Assembly (NCBI GenBank): GCA_963838155.1
Contig: CAWIQE010000013.1
Span: 186,001 to 250,000, forward strand
Source of the DNA: Pararhizobium_B sp963838155
GTDB taxonomy: Bacteria > Pseudomonadota > Alphaproteobacteria > Rhizobiales > Rhizobiaceae
Reading direction: 5' to 3'
DNA: 64,000 nt
Below, in pieces: positions 18,485 to 27,932 of the stretch (positions are counted from its first letter, which is position 1; each line of letters starts with the position of its first letter). The notes under the pieces were generated by a model that did not search any database, had not been told where the DNA came from, and saw only the letters and a list, made by a program, of their open reading frames with translations. The translations under genes were made by a program, and so were the position numbers.

Positions 18485-20173
18485 TTGGCGTCTTTTCTAA
18501 CCACAAGTCGCTGGGCTCCCGGTCCCTATGCCGCGGAGATACGCCGTCGCATCGCCTCGCAGCATGCGATGTCGCGGCTGTCGGCGTGGCGAATCCGCGC
18601 GGGCCGCCCCGACCGGCTCGTCGTGGCGCCGACCGACATGCGGGCCGGCGACGCCTTCATCGCGGATGAAATCTATGCCGGCCGCTTCCCGCTGGCGGGA
18701 CGGGTGCTGATGACGGAGGGCGCCTCGCCCTTCGAGATCCCCCTGCCCTCGAGCGAATTCGCCCGCGAGCTCCACTCCTTCCGCTGGCTGCGCCACCTGC
18801 GGGCGGCCGGCCACGAGCTCGCCTTCGCCAACGCCCGCGCGCTGGTGGCGGACTGGATCAGGAATTGCGGGCGCGGCGAGGAAGCCGTGGCGTGGGAGAG
18901 CGACGTGGTCGCCCGCCGGGCGATCGCGTGGTTTTCGCATTCGCCGATCGTCCTGCGCAACGCGGATCCGGCGTTCTACCGGAGGTTCCTGAAGAGCCTC
19001 GCGATGCAGGTCCGGTTCTTGAAGCAGGTGGCGGCGACCGCTCCGGACGGCGAGACGCGCTTGCGGGTGCGGATCGCGATCGCCTTCGCCAGCATCGTCA
19101 TTCCGTCGGCGCGGGCGGCCGTGCGCTCGGCGGCGCGGAACCTCGACACCGAGATCGCGCGCCAGATCCTGCCCGACGGCGGACACGTGTCGCGCAACCC
19201 GCAGGCGATCCTCGATCTCCTGAGCGACCTCCTGCCTCTCAGGCAGACCTATCTCAATCTCGGTTTCGGCCCCCCTGCCCGGCTCATACCCGCGATCGAC
19301 CGGATGTTTCCCGCGCTGCGCTTCTTTCGGCACGTCGACGGCGAGCTTGCGCTCTTCAACGGGGCCGGGTCCGCGCCGGCGGAGCGGCTGATCTCGATCC
19401 TGCACCACGACGAGACGTCCGGGCTGCCCTTCCGCCACCTGCCGCACAGCCGCTACCAGCGGCTCTCCGCGGGGCCGACCGCCATCATCGCCGACGTCGG
19501 ACCGCCGCCGCCGGGCGCGATGTCGCGCGACGCGCATGCCGGCTGCCTCTCCTTCGAGATGTCGTCCGGGCGGCACCGCCTCATCGTCAATTCCGGCGTG
19601 CCGCTGCACGGGCGGGACGGCTATGCCGAGTTTGCCCGCTCGACCGCGGCCCATTCCACGGTGGTGCTCGACGATGCGTCGTCGTCGCGCCTTTCACGCT
19701 CGCGGTTCCTCGGCCCGATCGTCGTGGGCGGCGTTCGCGAGGTCGCCACCCGCATGAACGACGGCGAGGACGGGTCCCGCGGCTTCGCGGCGGTCCACGA
19801 CGGCTATCTCGACCGATACGGGCTCTACCACGAACGCTCCCTCTGGCTTTCCGGCGACGGCCTCACGGTCAGCGGACGGGACCGGTTTCACGGGCCCGAC
19901 GGGGTGCCGCCGGACGCCGGAGACGTGCGGCAGGCCGTCGCCCGCTTCCACGTCCATCCGAGGGTTGCGGCGGAGCCGGGAGCCGGCGGGGTCGTCGACC
20001 TCGTCCTGCCCGACGGCGAGCGATGGACCTTCGCCTGCCGCGACGCCGCGCCGGAGATCCAGGACGACGTCTTCTTCGCCGAGATTGCCGGTCCCTGCCG
20101 GTCGCGCCAGATCGCGGTGGCCTTCGCGGTCGGGGCCACGCCCGAGGTCCGGTGGACCCTCTCGCGGTCCTAG
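18485..20173 (+). CDS. heparinase II/III family protein
   Basis: 562 residues if the TTG at 18485 is used; an ATG at 18569 (MSRLSAWRIRAGRP) is an alternative that keeps the whole conserved region. The N-terminal half is the alpha/alpha toroid (FARELHSFRWLRHLR, then a helical block up to about residue 240), and the C-terminal half is the Hepar_II_III beta-sandwich domain (DAHAGCLSFEMSSGRHRLIVNSG, HSTVVLDDASSS). Family members are polysaccharide lyases for acidic glycans, but the clade found between rsmB and purH in Hyphomicrobiales has no proven substrate; a role in exopolysaccharide or cell-envelope glycan turnover is inferred. No signal peptide is visible. Confidence 0.88.
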   Translation: MASFLTTSRWAPGPYAAEIRRRIASQHAMSRLSAWRIRAGRPDRLVVAPTDMRAGDAFIADEIYAGRFPLAGRVLMTEGASPFEIPLPSSEFARELHSFRWLRHLRAAGHELAFANARALVADWIRNCGRGEEAVAWESDVVARRAIAWFSHSPIVLRNADPAFYRRFLKSLAMQVRFLKQVAATAPDGETRLRVRIAIAFASIVIPSARAAVRSAARNLDTEIARQILPDGGHVSRNPQAILDLLSDLLPLRQTYLNLGFGPPARLIPAIDRMFPALRFFRHVDGELALFNGAGSAPAERLISILHHDETSGLPFRHLPHSRYQRLSAGPTAIIADVGPPPPGAMSRDAHAGCLSFEMSSGRHRLIVNSGVPLHGRDGYAEFARSTAAHSTVVLDDASSSRLSRSRFLGPIVVGGVREVATRMNDGEDGSRGFAAVHDGYLDRYGLYHERSLWLSGDGLTVSGRDRFHGPDGVPPDAGDVRQAVARFHVHPRVAAEPGAGGVVDLVLPDGERWTFACRDAAPEIQDDVFFAEIAGPCRSRQIAVAFAVGATPEVRWTLSRS

Positions 20174-20275
20174 AGCGCTTCCAGGAAAAGTGGGAACCGG
20201 TTTTCCGTCCGGAAGCGCGGCAAACAAACAAGCGCTTCCAGGAAAAGTGGGAACCGGTTTTCCGTCCGGAAGCGC
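20174..20275 (-). repeat. two tandem RIME-like palindromes, reverse orientation
   Basis: Copies at 20174-20218 and 20231-20275, separated by 12 bp, in the opposite orientation to those at 8.3, 9.2 and 12.3 kb. They begin at the stop of the heparinase-like gene (the TAG is followed by AGCGCTTCC) and separate it from purH. Confidence 0.92.
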
Positions 20276-20414
20276 GCGAGCAGCCCGGCGCTTGCGTGTT
20301 CCCTCTGCGCGGCGTGTGTGCTAGAGCCCGGCTTCCATCGAAGATGCGGGTCCCGTGCCGCGCCGGAAGCGGCGCTCCGGCACATGGTCCGCGCCAGCCA
20401 GCCGGGATCCCAGA

Positions 20415-22031
20415 ATGGCCGTCTCCTCCAAGAAAATACCCGCCCCCGATCGCGTCAGGGTTCGCCGAGCGCTTCTGTCCGTCTTCGACAAGGCGGGCCT
20501 GGAGGGGCTCGGCCGGCGCCTTGCGGGGCATGGCGTCGAGCTGCTTTCGACCGGCGGATCGGCGGCCCTCCTCAAGGAGGCCGGGCTCGCCTGCTCGGAC
20601 GTCTCGGAGGTGACGAAGTTTCCCGAAATCATGGACGGCCGCGTCAAGACGCTGCATCCGGCCATCCATGGCGGGCTCCTCGGCATCCGCGACGACGCCG
20701 GACACCGGGAGCAGATGGACGCGCACGGCATCGAGGGCATCGACCTGCTCGTGGTCAATCTCTATCCGTTCGAGGCGGTGCGGGCGGCCGGCAGCGACTA
20801 CGAAACGACGGTCGAGAACATCGACATCGGCGGACCGGCCATGATCCGTGCCGCGGCGAAGAACCATGCCTATGTCGCCGTGGTCGTCGATCCGGAGGAC
20901 TATGACGAGCTCCTGGCCGAACTCGACGCAAACGACGGCACGATCGGCTTCGACGTGCGCCGGAGGCTGGCCGCCAAGGCCTATGCGCGCACCGCCGCCT
21001 ACGATGCGGCGATCTCCAACTGGTTCGCCGACGTGCTCAAGACGCCCGATCCGAAATTCCGGGCGATCGGCGGCACGCTGAAGCAGGTGATGCGCTACGG
21101 CGAGAACCCGCACCAGACCGCGGGCTTCTACGTCACGGGCGAGCGGCGGCCGGGCGTCGCGACGGCGCGGCAGCTCCAGGGCAAGGTCCTTTCCTACAAC
21201 AACATCAACGACACGGACGCCGCGTTCGAATGCGTGGCGGAATTCGACCCGGCGGAGGCGCCCGCCTGCGTGATCGTCAAGCACGCCAATCCGTGCGGCG
21301 CCGCCACCGGCACCTCGCTGGCGGACGCCTACCGCAAGGCGCTCGCCTGCGACCAGGTCTCGGCCTTCGGCGGGATCGTGGCGCTGAACCGGCCGCTCGA
21401 CGCGGAGGCGGCGAGCGAGATCGTCAAGGTCTTCACGGAGGTCATCATCGCGCCGGAGGCGAGCGAGGAGGCGGTCGCCATCGTGGCGGCGAAGAAGAAC
21501 CTGCGCCTGCTGGTGACCGGCGGCCTGCCCGATCCGCGGGCGCCGGGCCTTGCCGCCAAGACGGTCGCCGGCGGGCTGCTCGTGCAGTCGCGGGATGCGG
21601 GCGCCGTCGACGATGTCGAGCTGAAGGTGGTGACGAAGGTCGCGCCGGACCCGCAGCAGCTCGCCGACCTGACATTCGCCTTCAAGGTCGCCAAGCACGT
21701 CAAGTCGAATGCCATCGTCTATGTGAAGGACGGGGCGACCGTGGGCATCGGCGCCGGCCAGATGAGCCGGGTCGACGCAGCCCGCATCGCGGCCCGCAAG
21801 GCCGAGGATGCGGCCGCCGCCCTGGGGCTGGCGGAACCGCTCACCAAGGGGTGCGTCGTCGCGTCGGACGCCTTCTTTCCCTTCCCGGACGGGCTGCTCT
21901 CGGCGGTCGAGGCCGGCGGCACGGCCGTCATCCAGCCCGGCGGCTCGGTCAGGGACGACGCGGTGATCGCGGCCGCCGACGCGGCCGGCATCGCCATGGT
22001 CTTCACGGGCATGCGCCACTTCCGGCACTAG
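20415..22031 (+). CDS. purH: bifunctional AICAR formyltransferase / IMP cyclohydrolase
   Basis: 538 residues from MAVSSKKIPAPDRVRVRRALLSVFDKAG; upstream in-frame Met codons lie in non-conserved sequence. PurH performs the last two steps of IMP synthesis. The N-terminal MGS-like cyclohydrolase domain (about 20-165, with LLSTGGSAALL, KTLHPAIHGGLLG and VVNLYPF) is followed by the formyltransferase domain with RYGENPHQ, NNINDTDAA and the catalytic KHANPCGAA, and ends FPDGLLSAVEAGGTAVIQPGGSVRD ... GMRHFRH. Everything is intact. It is followed by a palindromic repeat and is convergent with the NAD-glutamate dehydrogenase gene. Confidence 0.98.
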   Translation: MAVSSKKIPAPDRVRVRRALLSVFDKAGLEGLGRRLAGHGVELLSTGGSAALLKEAGLACSDVSEVTKFPEIMDGRVKTLHPAIHGGLLGIRDDAGHREQMDAHGIEGIDLLVVNLYPFEAVRAAGSDYETTVENIDIGGPAMIRAAAKNHAYVAVVVDPEDYDELLAELDANDGTIGFDVRRRLAAKAYARTAAYDAAISNWFADVLKTPDPKFRAIGGTLKQVMRYGENPHQTAGFYVTGERRPGVATARQLQGKVLSYNNINDTDAAFECVAEFDPAEAPACVIVKHANPCGAATGTSLADAYRKALACDQVSAFGGIVALNRPLDAEAASEIVKVFTEVIIAPEASEEAVAIVAAKKNLRLLVTGGLPDPRAPGLAAKTVAGGLLVQSRDAGAVDDVELKVVTKVAPDPQQLADLTFAFKVAKHVKSNAIVYVKDGATVGIGAGQMSRVDAARIAARKAEDAAAALGLAEPLTKGCVVASDAFFPFPDGLLSAVEAGGTAVIQPGGSVRDDAVIAAADAAGIAMVFTGMRHFRH

Positions 22032-22122
22032 AGACCGTCCGCGCTTTCGGGAACCGCGGGCTATCTCGTTGTTTTACGCGCTTCCGGGCGGAAAACCGGT
22101 TCGCATTCTTCCTGGAAGCGCT
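22031..22122 (+). repeat. degenerate hairpin module plus RIME-like palindrome
   Basis: Module A (AGAGACCGTCCGCG..., 22031-22077) is followed by one diverged palindrome copy (22078-22122; core CGGGCGGAAAACCGG, with CGCATTCTT replacing the usual CCACTTTT). It lies between the convergent purH and glutamate dehydrogenase genes, where a bidirectional transcription stop would be expected. Confidence 0.85.
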
Positions 22123-22144
22123 TTTAGCCGGCAAAGGACACGGG

Positions 22145-25100
22145 TCAGAACGATTCGACGCGAACGAGGTCGCTCATCATGCCGGCCGCGACGGCCATCT
22201 TGGCCAAGGTGATGTCGCCGCTTTCGGTGAGGCCGGAAATCTGGGCGCGCGCCCGGCCGATGCGGGCGCTCTGCGCCCCGATCCACTCGCCGACGGGATC
22301 GCCGGCGTCCGGGTGGCCGGACAGCGCCGCCGTCGTTATCGCCCTGCGGGCGGCGGCGATCTCGTCGACGCTCCGGGCCAGGGCCATCGCCTCGAAACGG
22401 TCCGTCGTCCTGATCCGGCCCGCCGCATCGTTGATGCGGGCGACGCGGAAGGTATCGGTGACGCTGAAATAGGCCGAGGCCGCCCGCCTGAGCGTCGCTC
22501 CCGTCTCGTCGGAAATCTGCATGATCTCCGGCACGAAGGCCACCGCCTGCAGGTCCGCGACGTCGCGAGCCGTCTTCTCGGGCACGCCCTTGGCGACGAG
22601 GGCCTCGCAGTGCGCGGCGGCTTCGTCGACCAGGAAGTCGGGCATCAGCGCCGGCAGGCGCGGGCGCAGGGCCCGGATGGCCCGGCGGAGGCGATCGACG
22701 GTCTCGCCGAGGCCGGCCGTGTAGACCGACGACTTGAGCGCCCAGGCCGTCGTCGAACGGAGCGTCCGGGTGAGGGATGCGTACATCTCGTTCTGCACAT
22801 CGCCGGCGACCGCATTGTCCAGCGCGTCGATGTCGCGATACAAAGCCGGCAAATCAAGTCCGTCGCGAACGAGGACATAGGCCCGCACGACCGCCGCCGG
22901 CAGGGCGCCCGTCGCGGTGGCCAGCTGCACGACGAAACCCGGCCGGCCGCGGTTGATCGCGTCGTTGGCGAGCACGGTCGCGATGATCTCGCGGCGCAGG
23001 CGGTGGGTCTCGATATCCTCCCGGTGGGCCTTCTGCATCCGCGTCGGGAAATAGTCGAGGAGCGTGGGGAGGAGATAGGGGTCGTCCGGCAGGTCGCTCT
23101 CGGTGATCTCGTCGAAGAGCACGATCTTGGAATAGGAGAGAAGCACGCCGATCTCCGGGCGCGTCAGCGGCTTGCCGGCCGCATAGCGTTCGCCCATGGC
23201 CTGGTCGTCCGGCAGGAGCTCTAGCTTGCGGTCGAGCCTGTCGTGCGATTCGAGGAAATCCATCAGCCCGGTCAGCTCGTCGCCATTTTCCACGCCGAGG
23301 CGCTCGGTCAGCGAGATGGCGAGGGTCTGGTGGTAGTTGTTGGCGAGGACCAGGCGGCCGACCTCGTTCGTCATGCCTGCCAGCAGCCGATCGCGCTTCG
23401 GCCGTTCCAGCCGGCCGGCGCGCATGGCGTTCGCCAGGGCGATCTTGATGTTGACCTCGACGTCGGAGCAATTGACGCCGGCGGAGTTGTCGATCGCATC
23501 GGAATTGACGCGCCCGCCCTTTGCCGCATAGGCGATGCGGCCGCGCTGCGTCACGCCGAGATTGGCGCCTTCGCCGATCACCCTGGCGCGCACGTCGCCG
23601 GCGGCGACGCGGATCGCGTCGTTGGTGCGGTCGCCGACCGCGGCGTCGCTTTCCGCCTCGTCCTTGATGTAGGTGCCGATGCCGCCGAACCAGAGCAGGT
23701 CGACCTCCGCCTTGAGGATGGCCGACATGATCTCCGGCGGCGAGGCCTTCGTCCTGTCGAGGCCGATCGCGGCGGCGGCCTGCGGCGACAGGGTCACCGA
23801 CTTCTGCGAGCGGGAGACGACCATGCCGCCTTCGGACAGGACCGATCGGTCGTAGTCCTGCCAGCTGGAGCGCGCCAGCGCGAACATCCGCTTGCGTTCG
23901 GCGAAGCTCGCCGCGCAGTCCGGGTCGGGGTCGATGAAGATGTCGCGGTGGTCGAAGGCGGCGATCAGCCGGATTTGTTCCGACAGGAGCATGCCGTTGC
24001 CGAAGACGTCGCCGGACATGTCGCCGACGCCGGCGACGGTGAACGGCGTCGCCTGGATGTCGACGTCCATCTCCCGGAAATGCCGCTTCACCGCTTCCCA
24101 GGCGCCGCGGGCGGTGATGCCCATCTTCTTGTGGTCGTAGCCGGCCGAACCGCCCGAGGCGAACGCGTCGTCGAGCCAGAAGTCGTGCGCCTGGCTGATG
24201 GCGTTGGCCGTGTCGGAAAAAGTGGCCGTTCCCTTGTCGGCGGCAACCACGAAATAGGGATCGTCGCCGTCGTGGCGCACGGTGTCCTTCGGGGGGACGA
24301 CGGCGCCGTCCTCGATGTTGTCCGTCACGGAGAGCAGCGTCGAGACGAAGGTCCGGTAAGCGGCCTTGCCGGCTTCGAAGACCGCATCGCGGGAGCCGCC
24401 GACGGGCAGTTTCTTCGGATAGAAGCCGCCCTTGGCGCCCACCGGCACGATCACGGCGTTCTTGACCTGCTGCGCCTTCACGAGGCCGAGCACCTCGGTG
24501 CGGTAGTCCTGTGCCCGGTCGGACCATCGCAGCCCGCCGCGGGCCACGGGACCGAAGCGCAGGTGGACGCCTTCCACCTCGGCGCCGTAGACGAAGATCT
24601 CGCGATAGGGCCGCGGCGCCGGCAGGCCCTCGATGCTGCGGGGATCCAGCTTGACGGCGAATGCGGGGGAGGGAACCCCGTCGCCGGCGGCCTGGAAGTA
24701 GTTGGTGCGCAGGCTCGCCGTCACGATGTTGAGATAGCGCCTCAGGATGCGGTCGTCGTCGATGTTGGGCACGTCGGCGAGCGTCTTTTCGAGGTCGCCG
24801 GTGATGGCGGCGGCGCGCGCGGCGCGCTTCTTGTCGCCGATCGAGATGTCGAAGCGGTTGTAAAACAGCCTGAAGAGATCGGCCGTCGCCCGCGGATAGC
24901 GGTTCAGCGTGTCGGCGATGTAGTTCTGCGAATAGGTGATGCCGGTCTGGCGGAGATAGCGGGCATAGGCGCGCATGACCGCCGCCTCGCGCGCCGTCAT
25001 GCCGGCGCTGACGACCAGGCGGTTGAAGCGGTCGTCGTCCACGCTCGCGTGCCAGATGCCGAGGAACGCCTCCTCGAGATCGGCGCGGATCGTCGCCAGG

Positions 25101-26929
25101 TCCAGGTCGAGGGAATCCATGTGGACGAGCTGCATGTCGTGCAGGAAGACCCGCCTGCTGCCGCCGGCCGTCGTCAGGCCGAGTTCGAAGGTGTGCTCGC
25201 TGACGACGCCGAAGCCGAGGTTTTCCAGGAGCGGCACCCGGCGGGAGAGCGTCACCGGCCGGTCCGGCTGGAAGATCTTCAGCGAAAGCTCGCAGGCGGT
25301 TTCCCCGGCGGAGCGATAGAACTCGATGCGGATGGAATCGCTTTCGGCGCAGGCTTCCATGAGCGGGAGGTCGTTGACCGCCTGCTCGGGCGTGAACCGC
25401 TCCCGATAGGCTTCGGTCGCGACGATGTCGAAACCATCGTCCGGGCGGATCGAGGCGAACCGGTCCTCCCATCGGGTGACGATCTCGCGCACCGTCTGCT
25501 CCAGGGTTTCCTGGGAGACGCGCGGCGTGCGGCCGGCGGCGCGTCCGATGATGAAATGGACCCGGACCACCGCGCCCTCCGGGAAGGCCGGATAGAAGGC
25601 GGAGACGTGGCCGTCGAAAGCCTCGGCGAAATAGCTGCCGATCCGCTCGCGGGCGTCGGAATCGTACTGGTCCCGGGGCACGAACAGCATGATGGAGACG
25701 AAGCGGTCGAAGTGATCGATGCGCGGCAGCACGCGGATGCGCGGACGCTCGGTCAGCTCGTTGATCTGTTCGCAGAACGCGGCCAGCTGCTGGGCGCCGA
25801 TCTGGAAGAGTTCGTCGCGGGGATAGGATTCCAGCGTGTTGATGAGCATCTTGCCGGAATGGCTCTGGGGGTCGAAGCCGAAGCGCTCGATGACCCGGGT
25901 CGCCTTCGCCCGCAGCAGCGGTATCTCGTCCACGGGGCGCGTGTAGGCCGTCGACGTGAAGAGGCCGACGACCCGCAGTTCGCCGGTGACGTTGCCGTTC
26001 GCGTCGAAGCGCTTGATGCCGATATAGTCCATATAGGCCCTGCGATGGACGAGCGAGCGCACGTTGGCCTTGGTGACGATGAGCAGGTCCGGGCCTTCCA
26101 GGAAGGCGAGGATCTCCGGCGTCGTCGTGATGTGGTCCTTGCCGCGCCTCAAGACGCGCACGTCCGGATCCGACAGGATGCCGAGGCCGCTTCCGGAATC
26201 GCGTTCGACGCGGCCGCTGTCGCCCTCGGCGACATAGAGATATTCGCGCATGCCGAGGAAGGTGAAATTGTCGCCGCGAAGCCAGTCGAGGAAGGCGAGG
26301 GCCTCGCCCTTGTCGTTGCTGCGGCGGGCCGGCGCGTATTCGGCGAGCTCGGAGACGGCCGTGTCGAGGGCGGCGAGCATGGCCGGCCAGTCCTGCACGG
26401 CGGCATGGACCTGGCCGAGCACGGAGCCGAGCCGTTCGATGAGGGCCTTCGCCGCGGCGTCGGTCTGGCGGGGCAGGTGGATCTGGATATGGCTGATGCG
26501 TTCGGACGGCTCGCCGTGCTTGCGGGGGTCGTGCAGTTCGGCCGGGGCGTCGCTGCGAACGAGCAGGATCGGATGGATGGCGAGGAAGAGATCGCGGACG
26601 GTCGAGGTGACCTCGGCCATGACCGAATCGAAGATGAAGGGCATGTTGCGGTCGGTGATGGCCAGGATCGAGACCGGTTCGCCGTCGACCGCGATGCCCT
26701 CCCTGGTGCGGACGGTGACGCGCGCGGACTTGCGGTCCCAGCCCTGGAGTTCCTCCTTGGCGTGGATGGCCGCCAGGGCCAGCATCTCGGGGGTGTACCG
26801 GGCAAGGTCGTCCTTGCTTGCGCGGTCGAAGAGCGCGTGCGGGTCGAGGAAGGGCTGGCCCATTCGACCGGCGGTCTGCTCGACCTGCGAGATCCTCCTG
26901 TTGCGCTTCGGGTCGCTTCCTGCCGCCAT
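22145..26929 (-). CDS. large NAD-specific glutamate dehydrogenase
   Basis: 1594 residues, the standard size of the large (about 180 kDa) NAD-GDH of proteobacteria and actinobacteria, which deaminates glutamate to 2-oxoglutarate for catabolism. The N-terminal half carries the ACT-like regulatory region (ITDRNMPFIFDSVMAEV near residue 90). The catalytic part has GPVARGGLRWSDR, the lysine-rich loop PVGAKGGFYPKKLP near residue 830, a VAADKGTATFSD block, and DMSGDVFGNGML near 980. The C-terminal helical region is also typical. It stands alone, convergent with purH and divergent from the AhpD-like gene. No frameshift is seen across 4.8 kb. Confidence 0.97.
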   Translation of the reverse strand: MAAGSDPKRNRRISQVEQTAGRMGQPFLDPHALFDRASKDDLARYTPEMLALAAIHAKEELQGWDRKSARVTVRTREGIAVDGEPVSILAITDRNMPFIFDSVMAEVTSTVRDLFLAIHPILLVRSDAPAELHDPRKHGEPSERISHIQIHLPRQTDAAAKALIERLGSVLGQVHAAVQDWPAMLAALDTAVSELAEYAPARRSNDKGEALAFLDWLRGDNFTFLGMREYLYVAEGDSGRVERDSGSGLGILSDPDVRVLRRGKDHITTTPEILAFLEGPDLLIVTKANVRSLVHRRAYMDYIGIKRFDANGNVTGELRVVGLFTSTAYTRPVDEIPLLRAKATRVIERFGFDPQSHSGKMLINTLESYPRDELFQIGAQQLAAFCEQINELTERPRIRVLPRIDHFDRFVSIMLFVPRDQYDSDARERIGSYFAEAFDGHVSAFYPAFPEGAVVRVHFIIGRAAGRTPRVSQETLEQTVREIVTRWEDRFASIRPDDGFDIVATEAYRERFTPEQAVNDLPLMEACAESDSIRIEFYRSAGETACELSLKIFQPDRPVTLSRRVPLLENLGFGVVSEHTFELGLTTAGGSRRVFLHDMQLVHMDSLDLDLATIRADLEEAFLGIWHASVDDDRFNRLVVSAGMTAREAAVMRAYARYLRQTGITYSQNYIADTLNRYPRATADLFRLFYNRFDISIGDKKRAARAAAITGDLEKTLADVPNIDDDRILRRYLNIVTASLRTNYFQAAGDGVPSPAFAVKLDPRSIEGLPAPRPYREIFVYGAEVEGVHLRFGPVARGGLRWSDRAQDYRTEVLGLVKAQQVKNAVIVPVGAKGGFYPKKLPVGGSRDAVFEAGKAAYRTFVSTLLSVTDNIEDGAVVPPKDTVRHDGDDPYFVVAADKGTATFSDTANAISQAHDFWLDDAFASGGSAGYDHKKMGITARGAWEAVKRHFREMDVDIQATPFTVAGVGDMSGDVFGNGMLLSEQIRLIAAFDHRDIFIDPDPDCAASFAERKRMFALARSSWQDYDRSVLSEGGMVVSRSQKSVTLSPQAAAAIGLDRTKASPPEIMSAILKAEVDLLWFGGIGTYIKDEAESDAAVGDRTNDAIRVAAGDVRARVIGEGANLGVTQRGRIAYAAKGGRVNSDAIDNSAGVNCSDVEVNIKIALANAMRAGRLERPKRDRLLAGMTNEVGRLVLANNYHQTLAISLTERLGVENGDELTGLMDFLESHDRLDRKLELLPDDQAMGERYAAGKPLTRPEIGVLLSYSKIVLFDEITESDLPDDPYLLPTLLDYFPTRMQKAHREDIETHRLRREIIATVLANDAINRGRPGFVVQLATATGALPAAVVRAYVLVRDGLDLPALYRDIDALDNAVAGDVQNEMYASLTRTLRSTTAWALKSSVYTAGLGETVDRLRRAIRALRPRLPALMPDFLVDEAAAHCEALVAKGVPEKTARDVADLQAVAFVPEIMQISDETGATLRRAASAYFSVTDTFRVARINDAAGRIRTTDRFEAMALARSVDEIAAARRAITTAALSGHPDAGDPVGEWIGAQSARIGRARAQISGLTESGDITLAKMAVAAGMMSDLVRVESF

Positions 26930-27027
26930 GATCGCTTGCCTCCCGCCTGCAATTGGCCGAATGCTAACAGAAGAATTGCATCATGCGACCGATTTCTGAA
27001 CGCCAACCGCGCGAAACGGAGGAAGAC

Positions 27028-27606
27028 ATGCCCGAGAAGGACGAACGCGCCGTTACGGCCCTGGACCTGCCCATCGCCTCGCCGCTCAGCGATGAAACGC
27101 GCGATTATTTCGCCAAATGCGAGGAGAAGCTCGGGCTCGTGCCGAACGTGCTCAAGGCCTACGCGTTCGACGAACGGAAGCTGCGGGCGTTCACGGAGTT
27201 CTACAACGACCTCATGCTCGGCGAATCGGGCCTCACCAAGCTCGAACGCGAGATGATCGCGGTGGTGGTGTCGTCGGTGAACCACTGCCACTATTGCCTG
27301 ACGGCGCACGGGGCCGCGGTGCGCTCGCTTTCGGGAGAGCCTGTTCTCGGAGACGAATTGGTGATGAACTACCGGGTGGCCGATCTCAGCGACCGGGAGC
27401 GCGCCATGCTCGATTTCGCCGTCAAGCTGACCGAGACGCCGGACAGGATCGAGGACGAGGATCGGGCCGCGCTGGCAAGCGAGGGCTTCAGCGACCGCGA
27501 TATCTGGGATATCGCGTCGGTGGCGGCCTTCTTCAACATGACGAACCGCGTCGCGACGGCGACGGCGATGCGTCCGAACGACGAATACTACTCGCAGGCG
27601 CGCTGA
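27028..27606 (+). CDS. AhpD-like peroxidase-related protein (carboxymuconolactone decarboxylase family)
   Basis: 192 residues from MPEKDERAVTALDLPIASPL, with GGAGGA upstream; an ATG 15 codons earlier lacks such a site. The alkylhydroperoxidase core has the redox pair C87-HY-C90 followed by H94 (NHCHYCLTAHG), the arrangement of AhpD-type proteins that reduce peroxides through a Cys pair. The C-terminal extension (FFNMTNRVATATAMRPNDEYY) is characteristic of the uncharacterised peroxidase-related subfamily. It heads a run of three same-strand genes (this, a small membrane protein, pdxY) with gaps of 24-36 bp, likely an operon. Confidence 0.92.
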   Translation: MPEKDERAVTALDLPIASPLSDETRDYFAKCEEKLGLVPNVLKAYAFDERKLRAFTEFYNDLMLGESGLTKLEREMIAVVVSSVNHCHYCLTAHGAAVRSLSGEPVLGDELVMNYRVADLSDRERAMLDFAVKLTETPDRIEDEDRAALASEGFSDRDIWDIASVAAFFNMTNRVATATAMRPNDEYYSQAR

Positions 27607-27642
27607 CCGCGCGCCGCCGGGACGGAACGGAGACCGATCCTC

Positions 27643-27909
27643 ATGACGGGCAACCGGACGAACGACGACGACCACGACGAGCGGGCCCGGGAAGCGCGCC
27701 GCGACCTGGAACGGCTCAAGGACGAGGGCGGGCTCTTCGCCACGCCCCGGATGAAATCCGGCGCGCGGTCCGTAAGCGGCCACTTCGCCGCGGCGGACGC
27801 CGACCAGGACGACCGCATCGAGGTCTGGGGCGCCCGGATCGGGCGCGGCCTCGGGGCCGTCGCGTTCCTTCTCCTCGCCGTGTGGCTCGTCTTCCACCTC
27901 GCCCGTTGA
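27643..27909 (+). CDS. small single-pass membrane protein, unknown function
   Basis: 88 residues. The first 65 are charged and probably soluble (NDDDHDERAREARRDLERLKDEGG is acidic then amphipathic), and the last 20 (GLGAVAFLLLAVWLVFHLAR) form a single C-terminal membrane helix, so it is likely tail-anchored with its N-terminus in the cytoplasm. A GGAGA site lies about 9 nt before the ATG. It sits between the AhpD-like gene and pdxY on the same strand. No family is recognised beyond a general likeness to small proteins next to pdxY in relatives. Confidence 0.75.
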   Translation: MTGNRTNDDDHDERAREARRDLERLKDEGGLFATPRMKSGARSVSGHFAAADADQDDRIEVWGARIGRGLGAVAFLLLAVWLVFHLAR

Positions 27910-27932
27910 TCGACAGCAGGATTGTCCCACCG

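Noticed and set aside
23243..27256. 1337-codon open frame opposite the NAD-glutamate dehydrogenase gene
   Set aside because: Antisense to a fully conserved, intact enzyme gene; the predicted protein is Arg/Gly/Val/Asp-rich with no fold.
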